A DNA stretch of 64,000 bases from Lachnospiraceae bacterium (GCA_029338735.1 JAQYAY010000024.1:1-64000), one strand, 5' to 3'. Positions 6,731 to 17,610 are shown, counted from the stretch's first letter. Numbers and translations: made by a program. Notes: generated by a model from the letters alone, not told the origin.

Positions 6731-9115
6731 TTAGTCAAAATCCTTCCATTTCCACTCTGTGATCTCTGGCAGATCTACACCATACTCATGAATGTACTGC
6801 TTGTGCTCAACGAGCTTGTCGCTCATCTTCTGGAACAGATATGATCCTCTGTTGCCGAGCTCTGGCAGATACTTGAGAGCGGCCTGTACGAGATGGAATC
6901 TGTCGATGTGGTTCTGAACACGTACATCGAACGGAGTCGTGATCGTACCTTCCTCTTTGTAACCTCTGACATGCATCAGACGGTTGTTGTGACGACGGTA
7001 TGTCAGCTCATGAATAAGCGTTGCATATCCATGGAAGTTGAATATTACAGGCTTATTCGTGGTGAAGAGCATATCGTACTCTGCATCTGAGAGTCCATGT
7101 GGATGCTCGTTCTGCGGCTGGAGCTTGAACAGGTCTACTACATTGATGAAGCGGATCTTGAGTTCCGGAATCTCCTCACGAAGGATTGATACTGCTGCAA
7201 GAGCCTCGAGTGTAGGTGTCTCACCTGCGCAGGCAAATACGATGTCAGGCTCCTGACCCTGATCATTTGAAGCCCAGTCCCAGATACCGATACCCTGAGT
7301 GCAGTGCTTTACAGCTTCCTGCATTGAGAGCCACTGTGGTCTAGGATGCTTTGAAGCGATGATCACATTGACATAGTTTCTTGAACGCAGGCAGTGATCC
7401 ATCGTTGAGAGGAGGCAGTTGGTATCTGGTGGCAGATAGATACGTACCACATCTGCCTTCTTATTGGCGATATGATCCATAAATCCAGGATCCTGATGTG
7501 TGAATCCGTTATGATCCTGCTGCCATACTGTTGAGCACATCATGAGGTTCAGGGAAGCGATCTGCTCTCTCCATGGGAGCTGGTTGCAGACCTTGAGCCA
7601 CTTGGCATGCTGTGCTGCCATTGAATCGATGATACGTGAGAATGCCTCATATGTATCGAAGAATCCATGACGTCCTGTGAGCAGATAGCCCTCGAGCCAT
7701 CCTTCACACATATGCTCTGAAAGCATTGAATCCATGACACGTCCTGCTCTTGACAGATGATCATCCTGATCGGTCTGTGCGGCATTCCAGTCACGGTTCT
7801 CAACTTCGAATACATCCTGGAATCTGTTTGAATTATTCTCATCAGGAGAGAAGATCCTGAAGTTCTTCGCATCTGCATTGAGCTTGAAGATATCACGGAT
7901 GAATGCGCCGAGGTTCTGTGTGTCCTGGCTGTCCTTCTCACCATGATGTCCAATATCGAATGCATAGTCCCTGAAGTCCGGCATACGCAGATCATGAAGG
8001 AGCTTGCCTCCGTTGGCATGAGGATTCATTCCGATCCTGTGATTGCCCTCTGGTGCAAGTGCTGCAATATCCGGCATCAGATGTCCGCCCTCATCGAAGA
8101 GTTCTTCCGGCTTGTAGCTGTGGAGCCAGTCTGAAAGGATCTGGAGATGCTCAGGCTTGTCCATCATTACAGGTACCTGATGAGCAAGGAAATTGCCTTC
8201 GATACGGTTGCCATCAACCATCTTAGGACCTGTCCAGCCCTTAGGTGTACGAAGAACTATCATAGGCCATACAGGTCTTGTATCGTCACCTGTCTCACGG
8301 GCATTCTTCTGGATATCCCTGATTCTCTCGATGACCTTGTCCATGGTCTCTGCCATCTTCTTGTGCATCGGGATCGGATCGTCGCCTTCTACGAAATACG
8401 GCTCCCATCCGCATCCATGGAAGAAATCAACGAGCTCTTCATGGCTCATTCTGCCAAAGATTGTAGGGTTTGCGATCTTGTATCCGTTCAGATTCATGAT
8501 AGGAAGAACGGCACCATCACTTATAGGATTGATGAATTTATTTATATGCCATGATGTAGCAAGAGGTCCTGTCTCTGCCTCACCATCACCTACAACTACT
8601 GCTGCGATGAGGTCAGGATTGTCGAAGACTGCTCCGCAACCATGTGAGAGTGAGTATCCGAGCTCACCACCTTCATGGATGGATCCCGGTGTCTCAGGTG
8701 CGCAGTGTGAAGGCACTCCGCCTGGGAATGAGAACTGCTTGAAGAGCTTCTGCATTCCATTCTCATCCTGAGAGATATTCGGATAGATCTCTGAGTAGCT
8801 GCCGTCGAGATAGTCGTTGGCGATGAAGAAGTTGCCGCCATGTCCCGGTCCTGAGAGCAGGATCAGATCAAGGTCATATCTCTTGATCTCACGGTTCAGA
8901 TGGGTAAAAATGAAGTTCTGTCCAGGAACTGTTCCCCAGTGACCTACGATCTTTTTCTTGATGCAGTCCCAGGTCAGAGGCTCCTTGAGGAGCGGGTTCT
9001 TGAGAAGATAAAGCTGACATGCAGAAATATAGTTAGCTGCACGCCACCACCTGTTCATCCTCCCGATGAGTTCGTCTGTTATCGGTCCCTTTTCAGGTAT
9101 CTTGTTGTTGTCCAT
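6731..9115 (-). CDS. xfp: Xylulose-5-phosphate / fructose-6-phosphate phosphoketolase
   Basis: A 794-residue thiamine diphosphate enzyme that splits D-xylulose 5-phosphate with phosphate into glyceraldehyde 3-phosphate and acetyl-phosphate, and often fructose 6-phosphate to erythrose 4-phosphate and acetyl-phosphate. Family signatures are intact: GHWGTVPG (58-65), SGPGHGG (88-94) and the ThDP-Mg motif GDGEAETGP (176-184). Length fits the usual 790-830. It lies between the FGGY kinase and transaldolase genes inside the arabinose operon, so it is likely induced by arabinose and is the main exit for the imported pentose. Dual substrate use is assumed from the family, not shown here. Confidence 0.95.
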   Translation of the reverse strand: MDNNKIPEKGPITDELIGRMNRWWRAANYISACQLYLLKNPLLKEPLTWDCIKKKIVGHWGTVPGQNFIFTHLNREIKRYDLDLILLSGPGHGGNFFIANDYLDGSYSEIYPNISQDENGMQKLFKQFSFPGGVPSHCAPETPGSIHEGGELGYSLSHGCGAVFDNPDLIAAVVVGDGEAETGPLATSWHINKFINPISDGAVLPIMNLNGYKIANPTIFGRMSHEELVDFFHGCGWEPYFVEGDDPIPMHKKMAETMDKVIERIRDIQKNARETGDDTRPVWPMIVLRTPKGWTGPKMVDGNRIEGNFLAHQVPVMMDKPEHLQILSDWLHSYKPEELFDEGGHLMPDIAALAPEGNHRIGMNPHANGGKLLHDLRMPDFRDYAFDIGHHGEKDSQDTQNLGAFIRDIFKLNADAKNFRIFSPDENNSNRFQDVFEVENRDWNAAQTDQDDHLSRAGRVMDSMLSEHMCEGWLEGYLLTGRHGFFDTYEAFSRIIDSMAAQHAKWLKVCNQLPWREQIASLNLMMCSTVWQQDHNGFTHQDPGFMDHIANKKADVVRIYLPPDTNCLLSTMDHCLRSRNYVNVIIASKHPRPQWLSMQEAVKHCTQGIGIWDWASNDQGQEPDIVFACAGETPTLEALAAVSILREEIPELKIRFINVVDLFKLQPQNEHPHGLSDAEYDMLFTTNKPVIFNFHGYATLIHELTYRRHNNRLMHVRGYKEEGTITTPFDVRVQNHIDRFHLVQAALKYLPELGNRGSYLFQKMSDKLVEHKQYIHEYGVDLPEITEWKWKDFD

Positions 9116-9132
9116 AGATTCCTCCTTTGAAT

Positions 9133-10728
9133 CTACCAGTTGATATTGTCAATTGCACTGCTTTCTACAGCAAGGCCTGCCTTGTAATGGTCTATGAATT
9201 TCCCGTATCCTGCTACCGTCTCTTCATCAGGTGCGATAGTATCACCCTTCATCTGGGCAAAGATATCATTGTCGAGGAAATCCGTCAGACTCCTGTCAGA
9301 AGCATCCTTCATGTATAGTGCCAGAAGAGCCATGCCCCATGGGCCGCCTTCCGTAGCAGTCGATAAAACAGTTACCGGAGTATTGATGGCTGCGGCCAGG
9401 TACTTCTGGGCAACTCCAGGAGTTCCGAACAGTCCGCCATGACCGGTGATGCGATCGATCTTTATCTTTTCATCCTTCTGCAGAATATCCATTCCGAGCT
9501 TTACTGCTGCAAGTGCTGAATAGATATTTGCACGCATCATATTGGCAAGGGTGAATTTTGAATCCGGCATACGTACATACAGTGGCCTGCCTTCATTGAG
9601 CTTCGTGACTCCCTCACCGGAATAGTATCCGTAGTTGAGAAGCCCGCCGCAGTCTGCATCGCCATCTAAAGAGGCCTTGCAGAGAATGGTGTAGAGATCA
9701 TACTGCTTCGGGTCCAGTCCCAGCGTCTCTACGAACTGCTCAAACATATCATGCCATGCATTGATATCAGATGTACCATTATTTGCATGACTCATTGCGC
9801 AAGGCGCACCATCAGGTGTTGTGACCATATCGATCTCTCTGTGCAGAGACTTCAGTGGTCCCTCTGTGACAACCATTGCAAAAGTAGACGTTCCGGCTGA
9901 TACATTACCTGTACGCGGTGCTACTGCATCTGTTGCCACCATTCCTGTTCCTGCATCACCCTCTGGTGGTGCGAATGGAATGCCGGCCTTGAGATTTCCT
10001 GATTCATCGAGAAGCACCGCTCCGGCTTCAGTAAGCTTACCTGCCTCCTGTCCTGCAACGAGGACCTTCGGAAGCACATCTCTTAATTTCCATGAATATC
10101 CCTTATCAGCGATCAGTTTGTCGAAGGCATCGACCATCTTCTGGTCGTAGTCCTTTGTATCTGAATCAATAGGGAAGATTCCTGATGCGTCTCCGATTCC
10201 TGTGACCTGCTGCCCTGTGAGCTTCCAGGTCATATAGCTGTCAAGAGTCGTTGCAAAGTCAAGATCCTTGAGGAACTTCTCATCATCAAGAATATACTGA
10301 TACAGATGAGCTATAGTCCATCTGAGAGGGATATTGAAATTGAACAACTCCGTCAGCTGGTCTGCTGCTGCCTGGGTATTGGAATTACGCCAGGTCTGGA
10401 ACTCTGCAAGAGCCTCACCATTTGTGTCAAGAGGAATGATACCGTGCATCATGGCTGAGATTCCGATGGCCCCGATAGTCTTTATCGTGACGCCATATTT
10501 TTCCTCAACGGATTTTCTCAGGTCTGAATATGTATCCCTGATGCCGTCATCAATCTCTTTGTATGAATATGTCCAGATGCCATCCTTCAGGGAATTCTCC
10601 CATCTGTGATTGCCCTTTGCCAGGACATTGCCCTTGTCATCGATGAGCACTGCCTTGATATTGGTAGAGCCGAATTCGATTCCAAGAGAGGTTAGTCCTT
10701 TTTCTATTATTTCCTTATTTTCCATCAT
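9133..10728 (-). CDS. FGGY-family sugar kinase, probable L-ribulokinase
   Basis: About 531 residues. The FGGY N-terminal phosphate-binding motif [12 protein letters not shown] lies at 16-27 and the C-terminal ATP-binding motif [11 protein letters not shown] near residue 437, with ISAMMHG as the substrate-side loop. By sequence it looks closer to xylulokinase-like members than to classical AraB, but its place between araD and the phosphoketolase, with no other kinase in the operon, makes L-ribulose the expected substrate; some xylulokinase role is possible. The track start at 10854 is inside araD. I take the ATGATG at 10723-10728, which overlaps the araD end by up to 14 nt and has AAAGG just upstream, so translation is coupled. 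Confidence 0.85.
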   Translation of the reverse strand: MMENKEIIEKGLTSLGIEFGSTNIKAVLIDDKGNVLAKGNHRWENSLKDGIWTYSYKEIDDGIRDTYSDLRKSVEEKYGVTIKTIGAIGISAMMHGIIPLDTNGEALAEFQTWRNSNTQAAADQLTELFNFNIPLRWTIAHLYQYILDDEKFLKDLDFATTLDSYMTWKLTGQQVTGIGDASGIFPIDSDTKDYDQKMVDAFDKLIADKGYSWKLRDVLPKVLVAGQEAGKLTEAGAVLLDESGNLKAGIPFAPPEGDAGTGMVATDAVAPRTGNVSAGTSTFAMVVTEGPLKSLHREIDMVTTPDGAPCAMSHANNGTSDINAWHDMFEQFVETLGLDPKQYDLYTILCKASLDGDADCGGLLNYGYYSGEGVTKLNEGRPLYVRMPDSKFTLANMMRANIYSALAAVKLGMDILQKDEKIKIDRITGHGGLFGTPGVAQKYLAAAINTPVTVLSTATEGGPWGMALLALYMKDASDRSLTDFLDNDIFAQMKGDTIAPDEETVAGYGKFIDHYKAGLAVESSAIDNINW

Positions 10729-11428
10729 GATGACCTTTCTGCCCGTAATAGGCATTTGCACCATGCTTTCTGTAATAGTGCTTGTCCTGAAGCTCCTGAG
10801 GTGCTGTACCAACGCGAGGATTGATCTGCTCTGTGAGGTATGCCATCTTAGCAACCTCTTCGAAGACTACTGCATTGTAGACTGCATCGTCTGCATCCCT
10901 GCCCCAGGTGAATACTCCGTGATTCTTGCACAGAGCACCAGGAACTGCTATCACATCACGCTTGCTCTCATCAAAGTAATCAGCGATCAGGATTCCCGTA
11001 TTCTTCTCATATGCCTCGTCAATCTCCTGCTTTGTCAGATTCCTGACACATGGGATTGGTCCATAGATGTAGTCGGCATGAGTGGTTCCATAGCACGGAA
11101 TGTCACGTCCTGCCTGAGCCCATGAAGTAGCATATGTAGAATGTGTATGAACGATTCCGCCAAGCTGCGGGAAACGGCTGTACAGAACCGCATGAGTCGG
11201 AGTATCAGACGAAGGATTGAGATCACCCTCTACCTTGTTGCCATCGAGGTCCACAACCACCATGTCCTCTGGCTTCAGGTCTTCGTATGGGACACCGCTC
11301 GGCTTGATGACAAAAAGTCCTGACTCCTTGTCAAGAGCACTTACATTGCCCCAGGTAAAAGTCACAAGATGATGAGCCGGAAGCTGCAGATTAGCCTTCC
11401 AGACTTTTTCTTTCAGTTCTTCTAACAT
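10715..11428 (-). CDS. araD: L-ribulose-5-phosphate 4-epimerase
   Basis: A 237-residue class II aldolase-fold enzyme that converts L-ribulose 5-phosphate to D-xylulose 5-phosphate. The zinc ligands are visible as His94 and His96 in GIVHTHSTYA and His170 in LCKNHGVFTWG, which match the E. coli positions 95, 97 and 171. The phosphate-binding SSDTPTH segment is at 73-79. Start MLEELKEKVW is the family start and lies 4 nt after araR ends. Its product is the direct substrate of the phosphoketolase encoded two genes downstream, so the operon forms a complete route. Confidence 0.95.
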   Translation of the reverse strand: MLEELKEKVWKANLQLPAHHLVTFTWGNVSALDKESGLFVIKPSGVPYEDLKPEDMVVVDLDGNKVEGDLNPSSDTPTHAVLYSRFPQLGGIVHTHSTYATSWAQAGRDIPCYGTTHADYIYGPIPCVRNLTKQEIDEAYEKNTGILIADYFDESKRDVIAVPGALCKNHGVFTWGRDADDAVYNAVVFEEVAKMAYLTEQINPRVGTAPQELQDKHYYRKHGANAYYGQKGHHDGK

Positions 11429-11432
11429 GAGC

Positions 11433-12527
11433 TTAATCCTCCGTATTAATATTCTTTACAGAATCCCTGACTATGATCTTCGGGAGAAACAGATGATCTC
11501 CGCTCGCCTGAGGATTCTCTATCTTTGCAATTATATTTTCGGCCGCAATCTCACCGAGTCTCCTTTTCGGATGTGGAAAAGTGGTCAGAGCCGGCTTCAC
11601 ATTCTGTGCTATCTCTGCATCATCGACACTTATGATCGAAAAATCATCCGGAACCCTGATACCTCTTGCATCCAGTCCCCAGATCAGCTGGCAGGCTACT
11701 TCGTCATTATATGTAAAAATGGCGGTTGCTCCTTTTATCCTGCCAAGGATATAATCAATAAGCGGCTCAACATTGGCAACACTCTCTGTGTCCAGCCATA
11801 TGACCTTCTTCGGATCCGGAACTATATCATGATCCCTGAGTGCCCTGTCATACCCGGCAAATCGCCTGCTTCCCTGCAGATCCTCACAATGAAAAATTGC
11901 CGCGATATCCCTGTGTCCCATCTGAATCAGATATTTCACAGCCTCGTAGCCAATATTTTCATCATCGAGTCTGATGCATGGTATATCAAGCACCGGATAC
12001 GCTGAGTTTATAAACAGTACAGGTATACCTCTCTTCTCCAGAATCCTGTAATACTTCATATTCGGATTCGGAAGAGCACTCTTAGACGGTTCTGCTATCA
12101 GAGCATCTATATTATCCTTTTCAATTATTTTCCTGAGAGTATTCCGTTCCTTCTCGATATCATTGTCTGTAAATGACATCCGCATTGAATACCCTCTGCT
12201 GTTGAGAGTATCTGAGATTCCCTGCAGCACCGGAGGGAAAATATAATTGTCTACATAGGTCAGCATGACCGCTACAGACATGTACCTCGGATTTCTCTTC
12301 GGCTGGTTCACATCACCTACATAGCTTCCGCTTCCACGGATCCTCGTGATTACCTTGTTCTTCTCCAGCTCTCCCGTAGCATGACGGATGGTCTGCCTTG
12401 AAAGCGAAAACTTTTCTGCCAGTTCCATTTCAGACGGCATGCGGTCACCCTGTTTGAGGTGGCCGCTGTCGATCTCTGACAGAATATATTCAATCACTTT
12501 TTTGTACTGTGGCTGTGATTCCGTCAT
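11433..12527 (-). CDS. araR: AraR-type arabinose repressor (GntR HTH + LacI sensor)
   Basis: A 364-residue chimeric repressor: a GntR-type winged helix (about 8-72: PSEMELAEKFSLSRQTIRHATGELEKNKVITRIRGSGSYV) joined to a LacI/periplasmic-binding-protein-like sensor domain (from ~82). This architecture is that of Bacillus subtilis AraR, which releases DNA when L-arabinose binds. Here the gene sits inside the operon between araA and araD, so it is probably autoregulated. The two long TTGTA...TACAA palindromes flanking the operon promoter are the expected binding sites. The protein has full length and both domains are intact. Confidence 0.92.
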   Translation of the reverse strand: MTESQPQYKKVIEYILSEIDSGHLKQGDRMPSEMELAEKFSLSRQTIRHATGELEKNKVITRIRGSGSYVGDVNQPKRNPRYMSVAVMLTYVDNYIFPPVLQGISDTLNSRGYSMRMSFTDNDIEKERNTLRKIIEKDNIDALIAEPSKSALPNPNMKYYRILEKRGIPVLFINSAYPVLDIPCIRLDDENIGYEAVKYLIQMGHRDIAAIFHCEDLQGSRRFAGYDRALRDHDIVPDPKKVIWLDTESVANVEPLIDYILGRIKGATAIFTYNDEVACQLIWGLDARGIRVPDDFSIISVDDAEIAQNVKPALTTFPHPKRRLGEIAAENIIAKIENPQASGDHLFLPKIIVRDSVKNINTED

Positions 12528-12546
12528 AGTTTCCTTACTTTCTTAA

Positions 12547-13992
12547 TTACTTATGATATGCGTAAAACTTCTCGAGATCAGCCTCTGTAGTATCATCACC
12601 GATTGTGATGAGCTCTGTTCCTGTGAGTTTTGCGAAAAGAGCGATATCAGAACGGTTGAGTGCTGTTGAGATAACTGAGTGATGAGCTCCGCCTGCATAG
12701 CACCATGCTGCTGTTCCGATCTCGAAATTTGGCTTGTGTCTGTACATGATATGTGCTACAGGAAGATTCGGCATCGGATGCGGCTCCTTGATGAGCTCTA
12801 CATCTGCACATACGATACGGAAATGATCTCCCATATCGATGAGTGTAACCTGGATTCCATCGCCCTGTACACAGTCAAATACGAGTCTTGCTGGATCTGA
12901 CTTGCCGCCGATTCCAAGAGGATGAACCTCGATACGAGGCTTGTTGGCTGCGAGCTGTGCTGGAACCTCAAGCATATGGCTGGCAAGCTCTACTTCCTCA
13001 CCAGGAGTGAGGTCATAGGTGTAGTCCTCCATGAAGCCTGTAGCTCCGTCACGTCCTTCTGACATCTTCTCGAGAACAGCCTGGAATGCAGCGATCTTGT
13101 AGTCGCCCTCTGGTCCGAAGCCGATTCCCTTTGCCATCATGTTCTGAGCAGCGATTCCTGGGAGCTGGTCGAGTCCGTGGAGATCCTGGAAGCTGTCTGT
13201 GAATGCTGAGCAGCCGTTCTCCTTTAAGAACTTCTCGAATGCAACTTCGTATCTTGCCTGCTCTTCTACTACCTTGACACGGTCAGTAGCCATCTCGTAC
13301 TTCTCATTGTACTCAGCCATCTTGTCAGCGATCTCTGACTCTGTGACAGAAGATGCAAGATCAGCGATCTCGCCGATGCCCCAGTACTTGATCTCCCAGC
13401 CGTACTGGATCTCACATGAGAGTCTGTTACCATCGGTAACTGCTACATCACGCATGTTGTTGCCGAATGTAGCCACACGCATATGATATGAGAAATCAAT
13501 GGCCTTTGCAACCTGTGCGAACTGCTTTACCTTTGCAATGAAGTCATCATGCTTGTAGTAGCCTGCTACTACCTGATGAGGAATATTGAGTCTTGCTAGG
13601 ATATATCCGAACTCACGGTCACCATGAGCAGCCTGGTTCAGATTCATGAAGTCCATATCGATTGTATCGTATGGGAGCTTCTCATTAGCCTGAGTATGAA
13701 GGTGGAGAAGAGGCTTGTTAAGGATCTGAAGCCCCTTGATCCACATCTTCGCCGGGGAGAAAGTATGCATCCAGGTGCATACTCCTACGCAGTCATCATC
13801 GCAGACTGCCTTTTTCATGTCCTCGACACAGATCTCTGATGTCTCTACAGTCGGAAGGAGTTCGAACTGTATTGTATCAGCGAGCTTTTCATTTAAAAAA
13901 TCGACCATATCCTTACAGTCTGCTGCTACCTGTCTGAGACACTCCTCACCATACAGATCCTGGCTGCCAGGAATGAAATAAATCTTTTTCAT
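12547..13992 (-). CDS. araA: L-arabinose isomerase
   Basis: A 481-residue enzyme that isomerises L-arabinose to L-ribulose with a divalent metal. Counting from the ATG at 13992, Glu295 (GFGPEGD), Glu322 (FMEDYTYD) and His339 (ASHMLEV) fall at a constant offset of 11 from the E. coli catalytic residues Glu306, Glu333 and His350. The track start (14010) adds six residues; I prefer 13992 because AGAAAGGA is well placed before it and the family begins with a hydrophobic strand like KIYFIPGSQ. It is the first catabolic gene after the transporter genes in the operon. Confidence 0.96.
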   Translation of the reverse strand: MKKIYFIPGSQDLYGEECLRQVAADCKDMVDFLNEKLADTIQFELLPTVETSEICVEDMKKAVCDDDCVGVCTWMHTFSPAKMWIKGLQILNKPLLHLHTQANEKLPYDTIDMDFMNLNQAAHGDREFGYILARLNIPHQVVAGYYKHDDFIAKVKQFAQVAKAIDFSYHMRVATFGNNMRDVAVTDGNRLSCEIQYGWEIKYWGIGEIADLASSVTESEIADKMAEYNEKYEMATDRVKVVEEQARYEVAFEKFLKENGCSAFTDSFQDLHGLDQLPGIAAQNMMAKGIGFGPEGDYKIAAFQAVLEKMSEGRDGATGFMEDYTYDLTPGEEVELASHMLEVPAQLAANKPRIEVHPLGIGGKSDPARLVFDCVQGDGIQVTLIDMGDHFRIVCADVELIKEPHPMPNLPVAHIMYRHKPNFEIGTAAWCYAGGAHHSVISTALNRSDIALFAKLTGTELITIGDDTTEADLEKFYAYHK

Positions 13993-14013
13993 AATATTCC
14001 TTTCTGTCACTAA

Positions 14014-14991
14014 TTACTTTACGACATCTGTTGCTTCACGGTCTGCGAAGATGAATACGAATACAAGGAAGATAACACCCTGGATCAGCTGATTCATCTG
14101 TGTTGAGATTCCCATCATGTTGAGTCCTGACTGGAGGATTACGTACATGAATGAACCAACGATGATATTTAAGAAGTTAACTTTTGCACCACCTGAGATA
14201 GGCATTCCACCAAGTACAAGAGCGATCAGGATCTGTGTCTCCAGCTGGTTACCACCAGAAGCTGTAACTGATCCGTTCTTGATTGCTGTAAAGAATGCTG
14301 CGAATCCTGTGATGGCACCTGAGAGAACGTATACCCAGAACTTCATTCTGTCTGTTCTGATTCCTGCGAACTTTGCAGCTTTCTCTCCTGCACCGATTGC
14401 CTTGAGATCTGTTCCGAATCTTGTAAAACGGAATACTACAAATCCTACTGCAAGGATGATGACTGTAAGTGTTACCTTGAGGCCTGTTGTATCGATCATC
14501 ATGAGGTCCATTGATCCTGAAACAGGTGAATCAGATGTCAGATACTTGATGAGTCCTCTGAAGAGGAACATTGTACAAATTGTAACGATGAATGACTTGA
14601 TCTTACGATTGACATAGAAGAAACCATTGATCGCACCGATTCCTGCTCCTGTTGCAATACCAGCAACGATTGCGAGCGGAAGGCTGACTCTTGATACCAC
14701 ACAGATGACGATGGCTGCAAGTCCTAAGATTGATCCCTGGGAGAAATCCAGACCACCCATTGTCATGATAAAGAATACACCCATTGACGAAATGATGATC
14801 GGGTATACCTGGCTGATAACAAGTGACATGCTTGATACCATTCCGCCATTTGTAATAACATTAAAAATAATGAATATTGCTACGAGTCCAATAATCGGGA
14901 GGATGGTACGAAAGGCGGTTGCCATTCTTGCCTTCTTCATCTCTTCATCAAGACTTGTAGTTGTAGAAACTTCTGCACTTGAACTAGGCAT
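14014..14991 (-). CDS. Sugar ABC transporter permease (BPD_transp_2 / RbsC-AraH family), second
   Basis: A 325-residue membrane protein with about eight to ten hydrophobic segments, starting with TILPIIGLVAIFIIFNVI and including the family block GGLDFSQGSILGLAAIVICVV and the cytoplasmic loop GAGEKAAKFAGIRTDRMKFWVY that contacts the ATPase. It is one of two non-identical permeases in the operon, which suggests a heterodimeric channel as in the E. coli YtfQRT-YjfF system. Together with the lipoprotein and double ATPase it should import a pentose, most likely L-arabinose from the operon context. The N-terminal ~25 residues (SSSAEVSTTTSLDEEM) are a polar cytoplasmic tail. Confidence 0.9.
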   Translation of the reverse strand: MPSSSAEVSTTTSLDEEMKKARMATAFRTILPIIGLVAIFIIFNVITNGGMVSSMSLVISQVYPIIISSMGVFFIMTMGGLDFSQGSILGLAAIVICVVSRVSLPLAIVAGIATGAGIGAINGFFYVNRKIKSFIVTICTMFLFRGLIKYLTSDSPVSGSMDLMMIDTTGLKVTLTVIILAVGFVVFRFTRFGTDLKAIGAGEKAAKFAGIRTDRMKFWVYVLSGAITGFAAFFTAIKNGSVTASGGNQLETQILIALVLGGMPISGGAKVNFLNIIVGSFMYVILQSGLNMMGISTQMNQLIQGVIFLVFVFIFADREATDVVK

Positions 14992-15001
14992 ATTTTCCTC
15001 C

Positions 15002-16507
15002 TTATACCATCTTTGCGATCAGGTCATTCTCTGTGACTGATGGATCACGCTTTACTTCGCCGTTTATCTTTCCATCCTTCATGATGAGAATATTGTCGCA
15101 CATTCCAATAAGCTCCATCAGCTCCTCGGAAATCATGAGAACTGACTTGCCCTGTTTTCTCATGCTGTCCATCAGCTGGTAGATGTCCTGCTTTACCTTG
15201 ATATCGATACCACGTGTCGGGCTGTCGAGGATCAGGATATCTGAATCAGCTCCGATCCAGCGTGCAAGTACAACCTTCTGCTTGTTACCACCTGACAGCT
15301 TTGATACGAACTGGTTGATGTTGACCATCTTTACTGAGATCTCTTTTGCATATTTATTTGCAAAAGCGTTCTTCTTTCTGTCACTGATGAATGGTCCGAA
15401 AGCTGTGAGCTTTCCAAGTGACGGAAGAGTGATATTGTCTCCGATACTCTGGTTCATGACTACTGATTCGTTGTCACGGTCCTTAGAAGTATAGGCTATT
15501 GAATGCCTGATGGCTGTCGGGATATCATTGATGTGGGTTCCGTCTCCGAGAACTACCTCACCTGTACGGTCGTAGCTGGCTCCGAAGAGTGCCTTACCTA
15601 CTTCATGCATTCCTGACTCAGACAGACCACCGATTCCAAGGATCTCGCCCTTGTGCAGGTCAAGATTGATATCGTCGATCAGTCCTGGTACTGAAACGTT
15701 CTTTGCTGAGAGAACTACTTCATCTGAAACCTTTTCACCATAGTCGCTCCTGTAATAGTTACCTGTTACTTCACGGCCTACCATGAGTCTCTTCAGATCA
15801 TCAGATGTGACATCCTTTGCATCTACTGTGTCGATGTAATCACCATCACGGAGGATTGTGATCGTATCTGACATATTAAGGACTTCGTCAAGGTCATGAG
15901 AAATAAAGATTACTGTTCCGCCATAGTCACGGATTCTTCTCATGTGCTTGTAGAGCTCTTCACGGCCTTCCTGAGAAAGGGCTGTCGTTGTCTCATCGAC
16001 TACGACTACCTTTGGCTCGAAGTATGTAGCCTTTACGATCTCGACGAGCTTTCTGTCCTCGAAATTGTAATCATCGACCATTCTGTTGGCCTTGATACGC
16101 TCAAAGCCATACTTCTTGAGCAGATCATTGGCTGCCTTGTTCATGGCTCCTGTATTTCTGATGATTCCTTTGATGAATCTCTGCTCATGTCCGAGGAAGA
16201 TATTCTCTGCAACTGTGAGTCCATCGAGAGTACCCTGCTCCTGAACGATGATTGAGATTCCGTGGTCATTGGCATCTACCTGATCCTTTGGATGAACCTC
16301 TTCACCATCGAGGATGAACTTACCTGTCTCCATTGAGTAGATTCCTGTGAGCATGTTGGTCAGTGTTGACTTACCTGAACCATTCTCACCTATGAGTGCA
16401 TGTATCTCACCTTTGTAAAGGTCAAATGATACATCCTTTAATGCCTTTGTGATACCGAAGGTCTTGCTTATGTTGCGAACCTGTAAACGTACTTCTTTTT
16501 CGCTCAT
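15002..16507 (-). CDS. Sugar ABC transporter ATP-binding protein, two nucleotide-binding domains
   Basis: A 501-residue RbsA/AraG/XylG-type ATPase. The first domain has Walker A GENGSGKST (40-48), Walker B VVVDETTTALS and a switch histidine in FISHDLDEVLN. The second domain has the family's degenerate P-loop region (GIGGLSESGMHEVGKALFG) and an intact LSGGNKQKVVLARW signature with ILDSPTRGID. One polypeptide supplies both ATPase halves for the two permeases encoded on either side. The domain order and length are typical of CUT2-class carbohydrate importers. Substrate (arabinose) is inferred from the operon. Confidence 0.93.
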   Translation of the reverse strand: MSEKEVRLQVRNISKTFGITKALKDVSFDLYKGEIHALIGENGSGKSTLTNMLTGIYSMETGKFILDGEEVHPKDQVDANDHGISIIVQEQGTLDGLTVAENIFLGHEQRFIKGIIRNTGAMNKAANDLLKKYGFERIKANRMVDDYNFEDRKLVEIVKATYFEPKVVVVDETTTALSQEGREELYKHMRRIRDYGGTVIFISHDLDEVLNMSDTITILRDGDYIDTVDAKDVTSDDLKRLMVGREVTGNYYRSDYGEKVSDEVVLSAKNVSVPGLIDDINLDLHKGEILGIGGLSESGMHEVGKALFGASYDRTGEVVLGDGTHINDIPTAIRHSIAYTSKDRDNESVVMNQSIGDNITLPSLGKLTAFGPFISDRKKNAFANKYAKEISVKMVNINQFVSKLSGGNKQKVVLARWIGADSDILILDSPTRGIDIKVKQDIYQLMDSMRKQGKSVLMISEELMELIGMCDNILIMKDGKINGEVKRDPSVTENDLIAKMV

Positions 16508-16526
16508 GTATTTTTCCTCCCTTCGA

Positions 16527-17498
16527 TCACTTTACTATCTCGCCCTTGCGGACTTTTGTTGTCAGGGTAATGATGATAAGAAGTGCAAGTCCTGTTATCA
16601 GGTCCTGGATAGCTGTAGGAGCGCCCAGTGCGATGAATCCGTAGAAAATGATGTTGATGACAAACTCACCGATGATGATTGCAGGAAGAGGCATTCCGTA
16701 TTTCTTGAATGCGAGTCCGAAGAAACATCCCATTGTAGGAATGAAGTTACGGCTCATTGAAGCCATTCCTGTCTGAGCTACCATTGAAGAACCATAGCTG
16801 ATTGTAAGGATTGCTTCGATTCCGAAGAACGCACCGGAAATGATGAATGCAAGTACCTTGTACTTATTGACATTGATACCCATGTTCTTTGTTACACCTT
16901 CGTTAGAACCGATAGCGTATGTATAGGTTCCTATCTTGGTGTAGTTCAGAAAAACGTATGCTACGATGAAAGCTACGATTGCAAGAGGAATTGCACCCTG
17001 GAGCTTTCCGAATATTCTAAGGTTGGATGGCAGTGTCTGCTCTACTCCGCCTGCAATGTAACTTGCAAGTGCTTCATATATAAGAGCAAGTCCTGTCGTA
17101 ACGATCATTGATGGGATATGAAGCTTTACATAGAAGATACCATTGAGAAGTCCTACGATAGCACCACATACGATACTTCCAATTATGATTCCTGCGTATC
17201 CCCATCCAAATGTAACTGCGAGCTTGCAGCCTACGATAGCTGAAAGCATGATGTTGGCACCGATTGAGAAATCGAACATACCCATGACCATTACGAAATA
17301 GAATCCGATGGCACCAATTGATGCCATAAGGCTGGCCTGGAAGTATGATAACATCTGTGACGGTGAGCCGAAGTTGTGCGGCGTGATAATCTTAAATACA
17401 GCCCAGGATGCAATGACAAGTGCTATGAGGATGGCGTATCCTTTGACATAACCATTTGTCTGCTTCTTTTTCCCTGCTACTGCAACATTAGTATCCAT
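16527..17498 (-). CDS. Sugar ABC transporter permease (BPD_transp_2 / RbsC-AraH family), first
   Basis: A 323-residue integral membrane protein. It begins with a short polar tail, then GYAILIALVIASWAVFKII, and carries the family core VMGMFDFSIGANIMLSAIVG and the ATPase-coupling loop IGSNEGVTKNMGINVNKYKV. It shares the family with the permease encoded downstream but is clearly a different sequence, so the pair is probably a heterodimer. It follows the binding-protein gene after a hairpin with a T run, which would let the binding protein be made in excess. Confidence 0.9.
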   Translation of the reverse strand: MDTNVAVAGKKKQTNGYVKGYAILIALVIASWAVFKIITPHNFGSPSQMLSYFQASLMASIGAIGFYFVMVMGMFDFSIGANIMLSAIVGCKLAVTFGWGYAGIIIGSIVCGAIVGLLNGIFYVKLHIPSMIVTTGLALIYEALASYIAGGVEQTLPSNLRIFGKLQGAIPLAIVAFIVAYVFLNYTKIGTYTYAIGSNEGVTKNMGINVNKYKVLAFIISGAFFGIEAILTISYGSSMVAQTGMASMSRNFIPTMGCFFGLAFKKYGMPLPAIIIGEFVINIIFYGFIALGAPTAIQDLITGLALLIIITLTTKVRKGEIVK

Positions 17499-17544
17499 AC
17501 TTATTTACCTCGTTTGGGAAAATGTACTTTACAAATTTTTTCTT

Positions 17545-17578
17545 AAAAAGATAGCCGGTACCGCCGTGCGATACCGGC
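17545..17578 (-). terminator. Intercistronic hairpin / partial terminator after the binding-protein gene
   Basis: Arms 17554-17563 and 17569-17578 pair over 10 positions with one mismatch around a 5-nt loop; on the minus strand TATCTTTTT follows. Sitting between the binding-protein gene and the first permease, it probably lets part of the transcription stop or protects the upstream mRNA. Confidence 0.7.
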
Positions 17579-17610
17579 CAATTAATGCCTATAATAATCG
17601 TCTGTGACTA

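Noticed and set aside
7549-8771. ORFs in other frames inside the phosphoketolase gene (for example 8193..8771, 192 residues)
   Set aside because: Shadows of a conserved 794-residue enzyme; low-complexity Ser/Met/Ile-rich translation and no start signals.
10729-10854. Track start of the FGGY kinase at 10854
   Set aside because: Would lie within araD; the ATGATG at 10728 has AAAGG and fits the family N-terminus.
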